Positions 8,759 to 17,020 of a DNA stretch of 64,000 nucleotides are shown piece by piece. The DNA lies in the NCBI RefSeq assembly GCF_003846185.1, contig NZ_ML123034.1, positions 1,680,569 through 1,744,568 on the forward strand. Direction: 5' to 3'. Every line of letters starts with the position of its first letter. Within the stretch, counting starts at the first letter, position 1. The notes beneath the pieces were generated by a model, which made no database searches, was not told the origin of the DNA, and saw only the letters and a program-made list of their open reading frames with translations. This DNA comes from Streptomyces sp. ADI96-02. GTDB lineage: Bacteria > Actinomycetota > Actinomycetes > Streptomycetales > Streptomycetaceae. A program made the translations under genes and the position numbers.

Positions 8759-10207
8759 TCAGTCGGTCGGAGTGGAGTCGGCGGGTGCGGCGGCCGGCCG
8801 CGCGCGGCGGCGGGCGAGGAACGCTCCGGCGGCGGCGAGCAGCAGCACGCCGCCGCCGACGGCGAGGTACGTGCCGGCGCCGGGACCGGAGGCCGAGGAG
8901 GCGGCGGCCGGTGCGGCGGAAGGCTCGGCGGCCTGCTTCGCCGGTTCGGCGGCGGCCGTCGGCTCGCTGCCGAGGTCGGGGAGCGCGGGCAGCGGGGTCC
9001 TCGGGTCGACGGCCACGGCCAGGGAGACCGGGTCCATGGCGGTGCCCGCCCTGTACAGGGAGCCGAACGCCTTCGCGCCGTCGGCGGTGAGGGTGGCGGG
9101 GGCCTCGGTGAGGCGGGCGAGGCCGTCCTTCGGCGCGAAGTCCTCGGCGGCGAAGGTGACCAGGGGGACGTCCGCGCGGGTGTCGCCCTCGCTGGTGACG
9201 TCCGCCGAGAGGGTGCCCTCGCCGTCTGCGATCTCCACGGAGACGCCGGCGAGGGTCAGGTCGAGGCCGTGGGCTCCGGTGAAGCGGACGCTGCCGTCGA
9301 AGCCGGCGTCCAGGGTCTGCTTCTTCGCGTCGTACGTGCCGCTGCCCTCCGGGAAGCGGAAGAGCGCTCCGCCGTCCTGCGCGCCGTCGGCGAGGGCCCA
9401 CTTCCCTCGGCCGATGGAGCCGGTGACGTACTCGCGGAAGGTGCGGCGCACCCCCCAGTCGACGGCGGCGTCCTCGAAGCGGCCCGCCTTCTCCTTCCCC
9501 GCCTTCTTCCCGGACTTCTCCTTCCCGGCGTCCTCGCCGTCCTTCTTCTCCGCCGGGGCGGACGGCTTCGGATCGGCGGCCGGGCCCCGGGTGTCCACGG
9601 AGAGGCTGATCGGGTCCAGCGGGGTGCCGGCGGTGTAGTAGCCGGCGAAGGCGGCGGCGCCCTGGGCGGTCAGCGTGGTGGGCACGTCGGTGAGGGCGAC
9701 GGGCGTGGAGCCGCCCTTCATGTCGATCCCGGAGAGGCCGAGTGTGGCGAGCGGTACCTGGGAGGAGCGGGCGACCTTGCCGGTGCGGCGCTCCTTGCTG
9801 AGCATGTCGGCGTAGACGGTGCCGCTGCCGCCCTCGATGCGGACGGTGGGACGGCTGATGGTGAGGTCGAGTTCGTTGGAGCCGTCGGCCTTGCGGTGGC
9901 CGGTGAAGTGGACCCCGCCCGAGAAGCCGGAGGCGAAGGCCCCGGTGGCCGGGTCGTAGGAACCGGTCGCGGAGTGGAAGCGGAACTGGCTGCCGCCGAC
10001 CGTGGCCGCGCCGCCGGTCAGGCTCCAACTGCCGTTCGCGATGGGCCCGGTGACGTAGCTCTGGAAGGAGGACTTGATGCCCCAGTCCAGTCGGCCGCCC
10101 TGCACCGTGCGGCTCGCCGCGTGCGCGGTGGCGGCCGGGAGCAGGGCTCCCACCAGCACCGCGAGAAGCGCTACGGCGAGCGCGCGGGCAGATCTGGACG
10201 ACAGCAT
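8759..10207 (-). CDS. htaA: HtaA-domain heme-binding membrane-anchored protein
   Basis: 482 aa. Signal peptide to about residue 30 (TAHAAS). Two HtaA domains begin at GRLDWGIKSSFQSYV and AAVDWGVRRTFREYV. The first has the expected FTGH histidine; in the second the equivalent stretch reads RFTGAHGL, so the ligand may be shifted. A Lys-rich linker (EKKDGEDAGKEKSGKK) separates them. The C-terminus is a single membrane helix followed by RRRARP, with no LPxTG or LAxTG motif, as in corynebacterial HtaA. GGAGGG lies 8 nt before ATG 10207. The promoter region shared with the heme ABC operon contains an iron box (10233-10251). Confidence 0.9.
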   Translation of the reverse strand: MLSSRSARALAVALLAVLVGALLPAATAHAASRTVQGGRLDWGIKSSFQSYVTGPIANGSWSLTGGAATVGGSQFRFHSATGSYDPATGAFASGFSGGVHFTGHRKADGSNELDLTISRPTVRIEGGSGTVYADMLSKERRTGKVARSSQVPLATLGLSGIDMKGGSTPVALTDVPTTLTAQGAAAFAGYYTAGTPLDPISLSVDTRGPAADPKPSAPAEKKDGEDAGKEKSGKKAGKEKAGRFEDAAVDWGVRRTFREYVTGSIGRGKWALADGAQDGGALFRFPEGSGTYDAKKQTLDAGFDGSVRFTGAHGLDLTLAGVSVEIADGEGTLSADVTSEGDTRADVPLVTFAAEDFAPKDGLARLTEAPATLTADGAKAFGSLYRAGTAMDPVSLAVAVDPRTPLPALPDLGSEPTAAAEPAKQAAEPSAAPAAASSASGPGAGTYLAVGGGVLLLAAAGAFLARRRARPAAAPADSTPTD

Positions 10208-10232
10208 GAGGGACCCTCCAGGGGGTGGTTAG

Positions 10233-10251
10233 GCAGGTAAGGCTAACCTAA
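10233..10251. promoter_or_regulatory. Iron box between divergent htaA and hmuTUV
   Basis: GCAGGTAAGGCTAACCTAA matches the actinobacterial consensus TTAGGTTAGGCTAACCTAA at 16 of 19 positions. It lies 26 bp upstream of the HtaA start and about 90 bp upstream of the ABC operon, so one site could control both directions. Confidence 0.85.
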
Positions 10252-10341
10252 GCTATCTCCAGCCCGCGCCGGAACCCCTCCGTCGCTCGCCCCTCCGGCC
10301 GACCGCCAACCGCACGCCGCAGAACGACAGGACGGTGCCCA

Positions 10342-11427
10342 GTGCGCATCTCGCAGGACTTCGCCCCGACGGGCCCGGACACCGGCCGGCGGGCCCGCCG
10401 CGCCCGGTCGACCCGCCGCGGGACGGGCGCGGCACTCGCCGCCGCGACGGCCCTGGCCCTGGTCCTGACCGGCTGCGGAGGCGGCGGCGACGCCGCCCCG
10501 AAGGCGGCCGGGAGCACGGCCTCGGCGGATGCCGACCGGGTGGAGCCGCTGGCCGCCGCCCCCGCGCCGAAGCTGCCGGTGACGGTCGACTCGGCCGACG
10601 GCACGAAGGTCACGATCGACTCGACGGACCGGATCGTGCCGCTGACCGGTTCCCTGAACGAGATCGTCTTCACCCTGGGCTTCGGCGATCAGGTCGTGGC
10701 GCGCGACATCACCGCCACCTTCGAACAGGCCGAGGAGCTCCCGGTGGTGACGCGGGCGCACGACGTCTCGGCCGAGAGCGTTCTCTCGCTGAAGCCCACC
10801 GTCGTCCTCGCGGACACCACGACCGGCCCCGGCGAGGCCGTCGACCAGATCCGCGACGCCGGCATCCCGCTCGTCGTCGTCGAGCCCGCCACGGAACTCG
10901 CCGACGTCGGACGCCGGATCGACACCGTCGCCGAGGCGCTGGGCGTGCCGTCCGCCGGAGCCGAGCTGAAGAAGCGCACCGAGGCGCGGATCGCCGCCGT
11001 GCAGAAGACCATCCCGGACCGCGCGGACGGCGAGAAGCCCCGGGTGGCGTTCCTGTATCTGCGCGGTTCGGCCTCGGTCTACCTGCTGGGCGGCGCGGAG
11101 TCGGGGGCGAGTTCGCTGCTGGAGGCGGCCGGCGCCGTCGACGCGGGCAAGGCGTCCGGGCTGGACAAGGACTTCACCGCCATCACCAGCGAGGCCCTGG
11201 CCGAGGCCGCGCCGGACGCGATCCTCGTGATGAGCAAGGGGCTCGCCTCGGTGGACGGCATGGACGGGCTGGTGAAGATCCCCGGCATCGCGGAGACCCC
11301 GGCCGGAATGGACCGCCGGGTCGTCTCGATCGACGACGGCGTGCTGCTGAACTACGGCCCGCGCACCGACCGGGTGCTCAGCGAGATCGTCGAACAGCTC
11401 TACCCGAAGGGCGGAAAGGGCCGGTGA
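10342..11427 (+). CDS. hmuT: Heme ABC transporter substrate-binding lipoprotein
   Basis: 361 aa. Periplasmic-binding-protein fold of the class III (FecB/BtuF/HmuT) type, tethered by lipid at Cys45 (lipobox LTGC after a long twin-arginine-rich leader; several RR pairs make Tat export possible). The ligand domain has DRIVPLTGSLNEIVFTLGFGDQVVARDI and LKPTVVLADTTTG, typical of heme- or siderophore-binding members. Heme is inferred from the flanking HtaA genes and heme oxygenase. GTG 10342 start. Its stop overlaps the permease start (GTGA, 11424-11427). Confidence 0.88.
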   Translation: MRISQDFAPTGPDTGRRARRARSTRRGTGAALAAATALALVLTGCGGGGDAAPKAAGSTASADADRVEPLAAAPAPKLPVTVDSADGTKVTIDSTDRIVPLTGSLNEIVFTLGFGDQVVARDITATFEQAEELPVVTRAHDVSAESVLSLKPTVVLADTTTGPGEAVDQIRDAGIPLVVVEPATELADVGRRIDTVAEALGVPSAGAELKKRTEARIAAVQKTIPDRADGEKPRVAFLYLRGSASVYLLGGAESGASSLLEAAGAVDAGKASGLDKDFTAITSEALAEAAPDAILVMSKGLASVDGMDGLVKIPGIAETPAGMDRRVVSIDDGVLLNYGPRTDRVLSEIVEQLYPKGGKGR

Positions 11428-12563
11428 CCACCTCGTACGAGGAACGCGCCGAGAGGCCGTCCTCCGGCTCCGCCCCGCCCGTGGCCCTGTCCGTGGCCCC
11501 GTCCGTGGGGAAGCCCGCGCCGGCCGGCGCGTCCCGCCGGAGCACCGCCTTCGTGCTCACCGCCGCTCTCGCCCTCGCCCTGCTCGCCGGATGCCTGCTG
11601 TCCGCCGCGATCGGCGCGTACTCCCTCCCGATCGGCGATGTGCTGGCCTCCGTGCAGCACCGGATCGGACTCGGCGGCCAGGAGCTCGACCGGGTCGGCG
11701 AGAGCGTCCTGTGGAACGTCCGGCTCCCCCGGGTCGCGCTCGCGCTGCTCGTCGGGGCCTCGCTCGGCTGCGCGGGCGCTCTGATGCAGGGCGTGTTCGG
11801 CAACCCGCTGGCGGAGCCCGGCGTGATCGGGATCTCGGCGGGCGCGGCGGTCGGCGCGGTCGGCTCGATCGCGCTCGGGCTGAGCTTCCTCGGCAACTGG
11901 ACCATCACGGTCTGCGCGTTCGTGGCCGGTCTCGCGACCGTCCTGCTCGTCTACGCGCTGTCACGGTCCGGGGGCCGGACCGAAGTGGTGACGCTGATCC
12001 TCACCGGCATCGCCGTCAACGCCTTCGCGGGCGCGCTGATCGGCCTGTTCATCTTCTTCGCGGACAACGCGCAGATCACCCAGATCACCTTCTGGCAGCT
12101 CGGCTCGCTCGCCCAGGCGACCTGGCCCAAGGTGCTGGCGGTGCTGCCGTGCGCGCTGGCGGGCCTGCTCGTGGCCCCGTTCTACGCGCGCAAGCTGGAC
12201 CTGCTGGCGCTCGGCGAACGTCCCGCCCGGCACCTGGGCGTGGACGTGGAACGGCTGCGGATCGTCCTGGTCCTGGTCGTGGCCCTGCTGACGGCCGCCG
12301 CCGTCGCGGTCGCGGGCATCATCTCCTTCGTCGGCCTGCTCGTCCCGCATCTGCTGCGGATGGCGAACGGCCCCGGTCACCGCTTCCTGGTGCCGGGCAG
12401 CGCCCTCGGCGGCGCGCTGGTCCTGGTGGCGGGCGACCTGGCGGCCCGGACCGTGGCCGCCCCGGCCGAGCTGCCGCTCGGCGTGCTGACCGCGCTCTTC
12501 GGCAGCCCGTTCTTCTTCTGGCTGCTGCGCAGGACCCGTCGCAAGCAAGGTGGTTGGGCATGA
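11424..12563 (+). CDS. hmuU: Heme ABC transporter permease (FecCD family)
   Basis: 379 aa. FecCD-type permease with about 9-10 membrane helices. Family landmarks: VLWNVRLPRVALALLVGASLGCAGALMQGVFGNPLAEPGVIG, and near the C-terminus ISFVGLLVPHLLRM, the coupling helix for the ATPase. The GTG start at 11424 overlaps the stop of the binding-protein gene. A 45-residue Ala/Pro-rich cytoplasmic extension precedes the first helix. Its stop overlaps the ATPase start (ATGA, 12560-12563), so the three genes are translationally coupled. Confidence 0.92.
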   Translation: MTTSYEERAERPSSGSAPPVALSVAPSVGKPAPAGASRRSTAFVLTAALALALLAGCLLSAAIGAYSLPIGDVLASVQHRIGLGGQELDRVGESVLWNVRLPRVALALLVGASLGCAGALMQGVFGNPLAEPGVIGISAGAAVGAVGSIALGLSFLGNWTITVCAFVAGLATVLLVYALSRSGGRTEVVTLILTGIAVNAFAGALIGLFIFFADNAQITQITFWQLGSLAQATWPKVLAVLPCALAGLLVAPFYARKLDLLALGERPARHLGVDVERLRIVLVLVVALLTAAAVAVAGIISFVGLLVPHLLRMANGPGHRFLVPGSALGGALVLVAGDLAARTVAAPAELPLGVLTALFGSPFFFWLLRRTRRKQGGWA

Positions 12564-13399
12564 GGACACTGCGAGACCTGTTCGCTCCCCGATCCCGGGA
12601 GCTGCCCGCTCCGGCGGCCCCCGGCTCCCCCGTCGTCGAGGCCGTCGCGCTCTCGGTCCGGCTGGGGCGGCGGCAGGTGCTGGACGCCATCGACCTGGCG
12701 GCGCACGCGGGCGAGGTGGTGGCCCTGGTCGGGCCCAACGGCGCGGGGAAGTCGACGCTGCTGGCGGCGCTCGCCGCCGATCTGGCGCCCGACGGCGGCG
12801 AGGTCCGCGTCGCGGGCCGTCCGGCCGCCGCCTGGTCCGCGCCCGAACTGGCTCTGCGCCGCTCGGTGCTGCCGCAGTCCGCCGCCCTGTCCTTCCCGTT
12901 CCCGGTGGAGGACGTCGTACGGATGGGACGGGCCCCGTGGGCCGGTACGGAGCGGGAGGACGAGGACGACGCGGCGGTGGCGGCGGCGATGGCGGCCACC
13001 GAGGTGACGCGGTTCGCCGCCCGCCCGTTCTCCGAGCTGTCCGGCGGCGAACGGGCCCGGGTGGCGCTCGCCCGGGTGCTGGCCCAGCGGGCTCCGCTGA
13101 TGCTGCTCGACGAGCCGACGGCCGCGCTCGACCTGCGCCACCAGGAGCTGGTCCTGCGGATCTGCCGCGAACGGGCCGCCGCCGGGGACGCCGTCGTGGT
13201 CGTGCTCCACGATCTGGGGCTCGCCGCGGCGTACGCGGACCGGGCCGCCGTACTGCACGACGGGCGGATCGCGGTGGCGGGCCCTCCGGAGGCGGTCTTC
13301 AGCGGCGAACTGCTCGGCGAGGTCTACCGGCAGCCGGTCGAGGTGTTCCCGCACCCGCGCACGGGGACACCGCTCGTGGTGCCGAAACGCCCCGCTTGA
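12560..13399 (+). CDS. hmuV: Heme ABC transporter ATP-binding protein
   Basis: 279 aa. ABC ATPase with Walker A GPNGAGKST (residues 58-66), Q-loop in RRSVLPQSAALSF, signature LSGGERARV, Walker B LMLLDEPTAALD and the switch His in VVLHDLG. The QSAALSFPFPVEDVVRMGRAPW stretch is characteristic of the HmuV subgroup. Energises uptake of heme through the adjacent permease. Last gene of the operon; an 11-bp direct duplication (13420-13441) follows it. Confidence 0.93.
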   Translation: MRTLRDLFAPRSRELPAPAAPGSPVVEAVALSVRLGRRQVLDAIDLAAHAGEVVALVGPNGAGKSTLLAALAADLAPDGGEVRVAGRPAAAWSAPELALRRSVLPQSAALSFPFPVEDVVRMGRAPWAGTEREDEDDAAVAAAMAATEVTRFAARPFSELSGGERARVALARVLAQRAPLMLLDEPTAALDLRHQELVLRICRERAAAGDAVVVVLHDLGLAAAYADRAAVLHDGRIAVAGPPEAVFSGELLGEVYRQPVEVFPHPRTGTPLVVPKRPA

Positions 13400-13506
13400 C
13401 CCGTACGTGACTCTTCCGCGGGTCGCCCGTGGGTCGCCCGTGACCGGACCTCTTCCGGGGCCCGGAGATGAGAGCCGAATCACTGCGCGGAGAGGTATCG
13501 ACGAGG

Positions 13507-13525
13507 TAAGGGTCGGCTAAGTTAA
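13507..13525 (+). promoter_or_regulatory. Weak iron-box-like site upstream of efeO
   Basis: TAAGGGTCGGCTAAGTTAA matches the iron-box consensus at 14 of 19 positions, with an intact GGCTAA half. It lies about 63 bp before the efeO start. Its position before an iron-uptake operon supports the call, but the left half is degenerate. Confidence 0.55.
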
Positions 13526-13587
13526 GCCCGCCCGACCGGCCCGTGTCCGGCTATGTCCCCGTCTTTCCTCACCTCCGTGGAGCCCGC

Positions 13588-14724
13588 ATGCGACCTCTTC
13601 GTCTCTCCGTCGTCACCGCCGCCGCCACGGTCGCCGCGCTGACCGCCGTCACGGGCTGCGCGCAGAAGAGCGACGGGAAGGGCGACGGCGCGGTGCGGGT
13701 CGTCGCCAAGGACGACGCCTGCGAGGTCTCCCGGACCTCCGTCCCCGCCGGCCACCTCGAACTCGCCGTGGAGAACAAGGGGTCGAAGGTCACCGAGGTG
13801 TACGTCCTGTTCCCGGACGACCGCATCGTGACCGAGCGCGAGAACATCGGCCCCGGCACCCGGGCGACGATCACCGCCGAGATCAAGGCCGGCTCGTACG
13901 AGATCGCCTGCAAGCCCGGCATGAAGGGCGCCGGCATCCGGCAGAAGGTCGAGGTCACCGGCGGCAGGGCGGCCGAGCGCAGCCCCGAGATGGACCGCGC
14001 GGTGGCCGGCTACCGCACCTACGTCCAGGCCCAGGCCGACGCCACGCTGCCGAAGGCGAAGGTGTTCACGGACGCGGTCGCCGCCGGTAACGTCGAGGCC
14101 GCGAAGAAGGCGTACGCCGCGTCGCGGATCGGCTGGGAGCGCACCGAGCCGGTCGCCGAGTCCTTCGGCGACATCGACCCCAAGGTGGATGTCCGCGCGG
14201 ACGGCCTGGAGGACGGGCAGGAGTGGACCGGCTGGCACCGCCTGGAGAAGGCGCTGTGGCAGGACGGGAAGCTCGGCCCCCAGGAGAAGGCGCTCGCCCC
14301 GCGCCTCCAGGCCGACCTGGCGGACTGGCAGAAGCGGGTGGGCCGGGCGGACATCACGCCCACCTCGATGGCCAACGGCGCGAAGGAGCTCCTGGACGAG
14401 GTGGCCACCGGCAAGGTCACCGGCGAGGAGGAGCGCTACAGCCACACCGACCTGGTCGACTTCAAGGCGAACGTCGAGGGCGCGGAGCGGTCCTACGCGC
14501 TGCTGAAGCCCGTCGCCGCCAAGAACGACGCGGCCCTCACGCAGACCCTGGACCAGCGGTTCGCGGCGCTGAACGCGCTGCTGGAGCAGTACCGGGCCGA
14601 CCCGGGCTCCTACGTGTTCACCTCGTACGACAAGGTCGGCGAGGCGGACCGCAAGAAGCTCTCCGACGCGGTCAACGCGCTCGCCGAGCCGCTGTCCCGG
14701 CTGGCCGCCGCGGTCACGAAGTAA
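13588..14724 (+). CDS. efeO: Iron uptake system protein EfeO (cupredoxin + M75 imelysin) lipoprotein
   Basis: 378 aa. Lipobox TAVTGC with Cys24. Residues about 35-130 form a cupredoxin-like domain (SVPAGHLELAVENKGSKVTEVYV ... GSYEIACKPGMKG), and the rest is the M75 imelysin-like domain with the family HxxE motif in WHRLEKALW. EfeO is thought to bind and perhaps oxidise Fe2+ outside the membrane and hand it to EfeU. ATG 13588 was chosen over the longer reading because GGAG lies 6 nt upstream and the signal peptide begins there. First gene of efeO-efeB-efeU. Confidence 0.93.
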   Translation: MRPLRLSVVTAAATVAALTAVTGCAQKSDGKGDGAVRVVAKDDACEVSRTSVPAGHLELAVENKGSKVTEVYVLFPDDRIVTERENIGPGTRATITAEIKAGSYEIACKPGMKGAGIRQKVEVTGGRAAERSPEMDRAVAGYRTYVQAQADATLPKAKVFTDAVAAGNVEAAKKAYAASRIGWERTEPVAESFGDIDPKVDVRADGLEDGQEWTGWHRLEKALWQDGKLGPQEKALAPRLQADLADWQKRVGRADITPTSMANGAKELLDEVATGKVTGEEERYSHTDLVDFKANVEGAERSYALLKPVAAKNDAALTQTLDQRFAALNALLEQYRADPGSYVFTSYDKVGEADRKKLSDAVNALAEPLSRLAAAVTK

Positions 14725-14749
14725 CGGCTGCGACAAGGAGGCTGGAGCC

Positions 14750-16003
14750 ATGTCCGACCCGAGCGCGGACCCGTCGCGCGCCCCCGGCCCGTCCCGGCGC
14801 GCCCTCCTCGGCTGGGGCGGCGGCGGGCTGGCCGCCGGCGCCGCCGCGGGCTGGGGCGTGTCCGCCGCCCGGGGCGGCGGGGCGGAGCAGGACGGCCGGA
14901 GCGGGGCCGCGGTGCCGTTCCACGGGGCGCACCAGGCGGGCATCGCCACCGCCGTACAGGACCGGCTGCACTTCGCCGCGTTCGACGTCACGACCAAGGA
15001 GCGCTCCGAACTGGTCGCGCTGCTGACCGAGTGGACGCGGGCGGCGGAGCGCATGACCGCCGGCCGCCCGGTCGGCACGGGGGCGTACGGCCAGGCGCCC
15101 GAGGCTCCGCCGGACGACACGGGCGAGGCGCTGGGGCTGCCGCCCTCGCGGCTGACGCTGACCCTAGGCTTCGGGCCCTCGCTGTTCGCCGAGGGGCGGT
15201 TCGGGCTGGCGGACCGGCGGCCAAAGGCGCTGGTGGACCTGCCGAAGTTCCCGGGGGACGGCCTGGACCGGGCCCGCAGCGGCGGCGACCTGTGCGTACA
15301 GGCGTGCGCGGACGATCCGCAGGTGGCGGTGCACGCCATCCGCAACCTGGCCAGGATCGGCATGGGCCGCGCCGCGATCCGCTGGTCCCAGCTGGGCTTC
15401 GGGAAGACGTCGTCCACCACGCCGGACGCGCAGACACCGCGCAACATGATGGGCTTCAAGGACGGCACGCGGAACATCGCGGGCTCGGACACGGCGGCGC
15501 TGGAGCGGCACGTGTGGGTCGGCGCGGGGGACGGCGCCGGGTGGATGACGGGCGGTTCCTATCTCGTCGCGCGCCGCATCCGGATGCACGTCGAGACCTG
15601 GGACCGGGCTCCTCTCCAGGAGCAGGAGGACGTCTTCGGCCGGGACAAGCGCGAGGGCGCGGCGGTAGGGAAGGCGAAGGAGCGCGACGAGCCGTTCCTG
15701 GAGGCGATGCTGCCGACGGCGCACGTGCGGCTGGCGCACCCGGACTCCAACGGCGGGGCGACGATCCTGCGGCGGGGCTACTCCTTCACCAACGGCACGG
15801 ACGGGCTCGGGCGGCTCGACGCGGGCCTGTTCTTCCTCGCCTACCAGCGCGACGTGCGGACCGGGTTCGTCCCGGTGCAGCGCCGCCTGGCCGCCGCCGA
15901 CGCGCTCAACGAGTACATCCAGCACGTGGGTTCGGCCGTGTTCGCCGTGCCGCCGGGCGTCCGGGACGGGGACGACTGGTGGGGCCGGGGGCTGTTCGCA
16001 TGA
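14750..16003 (+). CDS. efeB: Deferrochelatase/DyP-type peroxidase EfeB
   Basis: 417 aa. Tat signal (SRRALLGWGGGGLAAG, residues 15-30). DyP-type peroxidase fold: the catalytic Asp motif GFKDGTRN and the heme-ligand region with His in TAHVRLAHPDSN are present. EfeB is reported to release iron from heme or to act as a peroxidase coupled to EfeO/EfeU. AAGGAGG precedes ATG 14750, 25 bp after efeO. The stop sits in an ATGA sequence within the first copy of a 26-bp tandem repeat (16001-16052). Confidence 0.93.
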   Translation: MSDPSADPSRAPGPSRRALLGWGGGGLAAGAAAGWGVSAARGGGAEQDGRSGAAVPFHGAHQAGIATAVQDRLHFAAFDVTTKERSELVALLTEWTRAAERMTAGRPVGTGAYGQAPEAPPDDTGEALGLPPSRLTLTLGFGPSLFAEGRFGLADRRPKALVDLPKFPGDGLDRARSGGDLCVQACADDPQVAVHAIRNLARIGMGRAAIRWSQLGFGKTSSTTPDAQTPRNMMGFKDGTRNIAGSDTAALERHVWVGAGDGAGWMTGGSYLVARRIRMHVETWDRAPLQEQEDVFGRDKREGAAVGKAKERDEPFLEAMLPTAHVRLAHPDSNGGATILRRGYSFTNGTDGLGRLDAGLFFLAYQRDVRTGFVPVQRRLAAADALNEYIQHVGSAVFAVPPGVRDGDDWWGRGLFA

Positions 16004-16052
16004 TCGACACCGTGGAGGGACCGGCGTGATCGACACCGTGGAGGGACCGGCA
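16001..16052 (+). repeat. 26-bp tandem duplication carrying the efeU ribosome binding site
   Basis: Two consecutive 26-bp copies (16001-16026 and 16027-16052) starting TGATCGACACCGTGGAGGGA differ only in the last base. Each contains a GGAGGG Shine-Dalgarno and ends on a potential start (GTG 16026, ATG 16052). The efeB stop is in the first copy. Only the second start opens efeU, so the ribosome site has been duplicated. Confidence 0.9.
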
Positions 16053-17020
16053 TGTTCGGCAACTATCTGATCGGCCTGCGCGAGGGCCTGGAGGCGAGTC
16101 TCGTCGTCTGCATCCTGGTCGCCTACCTGGTGAAGACCGGGCGGCGGGACGCGCTGCGCCCGGTCTGGTCCGGGATCGGCATCGCCGTCGCGATCTCGTT
16201 CGGCTTCGGCGCGGCCCTGGAGTTCGGCTCGCGGGAGATGACGTTCGAGGCGCAGGAGCTGCTGGGCGGTTCGCTGTCCATCGTCGCCGTCGGGCTGGTG
16301 ACGTGGATGGTGTTCTGGATGCGGCGCACCGCGCGCCATCTGCGGGCGGAGCTGCACGGCAGGCTGGACGCGGCGCTCGCGATGGGCACCGGGGCGCTGG
16401 TGGCCACCGCGTTCCTGGCGGTCGGCCGCGAGGGTCTGGAGACCGCGCTGTTCGTCTGGGCCTCGGTACGGGCCAGTGGTGAGGGCTCCTCCTCGCCGCT
16501 GGCCGGGGTGCTGCTGGGCCTGGCCACCGCGATCGTGCTGGGCTGGCTGTTCTACCGGGGCGCGCTGCGGATCGATCTGGCGCGGTTCTTCACCTGGACC
16601 GGCGGCATGCTGGTCGTGGTGGCGGCCGGTGTGCTGGCGTACGGGGTCCACGACCTCCAGGAGGCGCGCTTCCTGGGCGGGTTGGCGGACCGGGCGTTCG
16701 ACGTCAGCGGCGCGGTCCCGCCGGACAGCTGGTACGGCACGCTCCTGAAGGGCGTCCTCAACTTCCAGCCGGACCCGACCGTCCTCCAGGTCACGGTGTG
16801 GGTGCTGTACCTGGTCCCCACCCTCGTGCTGTTCCTCGCCCCGGTAGGGTTTCGACCCTCGGTGCGGGCGACGGATCTCAAGGCGCAGAAGGCGACGGAT
16901 GACAAGGCTGGGGCGACTGACGGCGGGGCTCGCGACGGCGACGGTGCTGTGCGTGACGGCGAGCGGCTGCGTGACGGTACACGGGGAGCTGGCCGTGCTC
17001 CCGGGGGCGACGGAGTCTGA
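16052..17020 (+). CDS. efeU: Ferrous iron permease EfeU (FTR1 family)
   Basis: 322 aa. FTR1-type iron permease with seven hydrophobic segments and both REGLE motifs that bind iron: LREGLEASLVV (about residues 9-19) and VGREGLETALFVW (about 129-141). The last 45 residues after the final helix are a low-complexity Gly/Asp/Arg tail that overlaps the next gene in another frame for 122 nt. It works with EfeO and EfeB in Fe2+ (or ferroxidase-coupled) uptake under iron limitation. Confidence 0.92.
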   Translation: MFGNYLIGLREGLEASLVVCILVAYLVKTGRRDALRPVWSGIGIAVAISFGFGAALEFGSREMTFEAQELLGGSLSIVAVGLVTWMVFWMRRTARHLRAELHGRLDAALAMGTGALVATAFLAVGREGLETALFVWASVRASGEGSSSPLAGVLLGLATAIVLGWLFYRGALRIDLARFFTWTGGMLVVVAAGVLAYGVHDLQEARFLGGLADRAFDVSGAVPPDSWYGTLLKGVLNFQPDPTVLQVTVWVLYLVPTLVLFLAPVGFRPSVRATDLKAQKATDDKAGATDGGARDGDGAVRDGERLRDGTRGAGRAPGGDGV

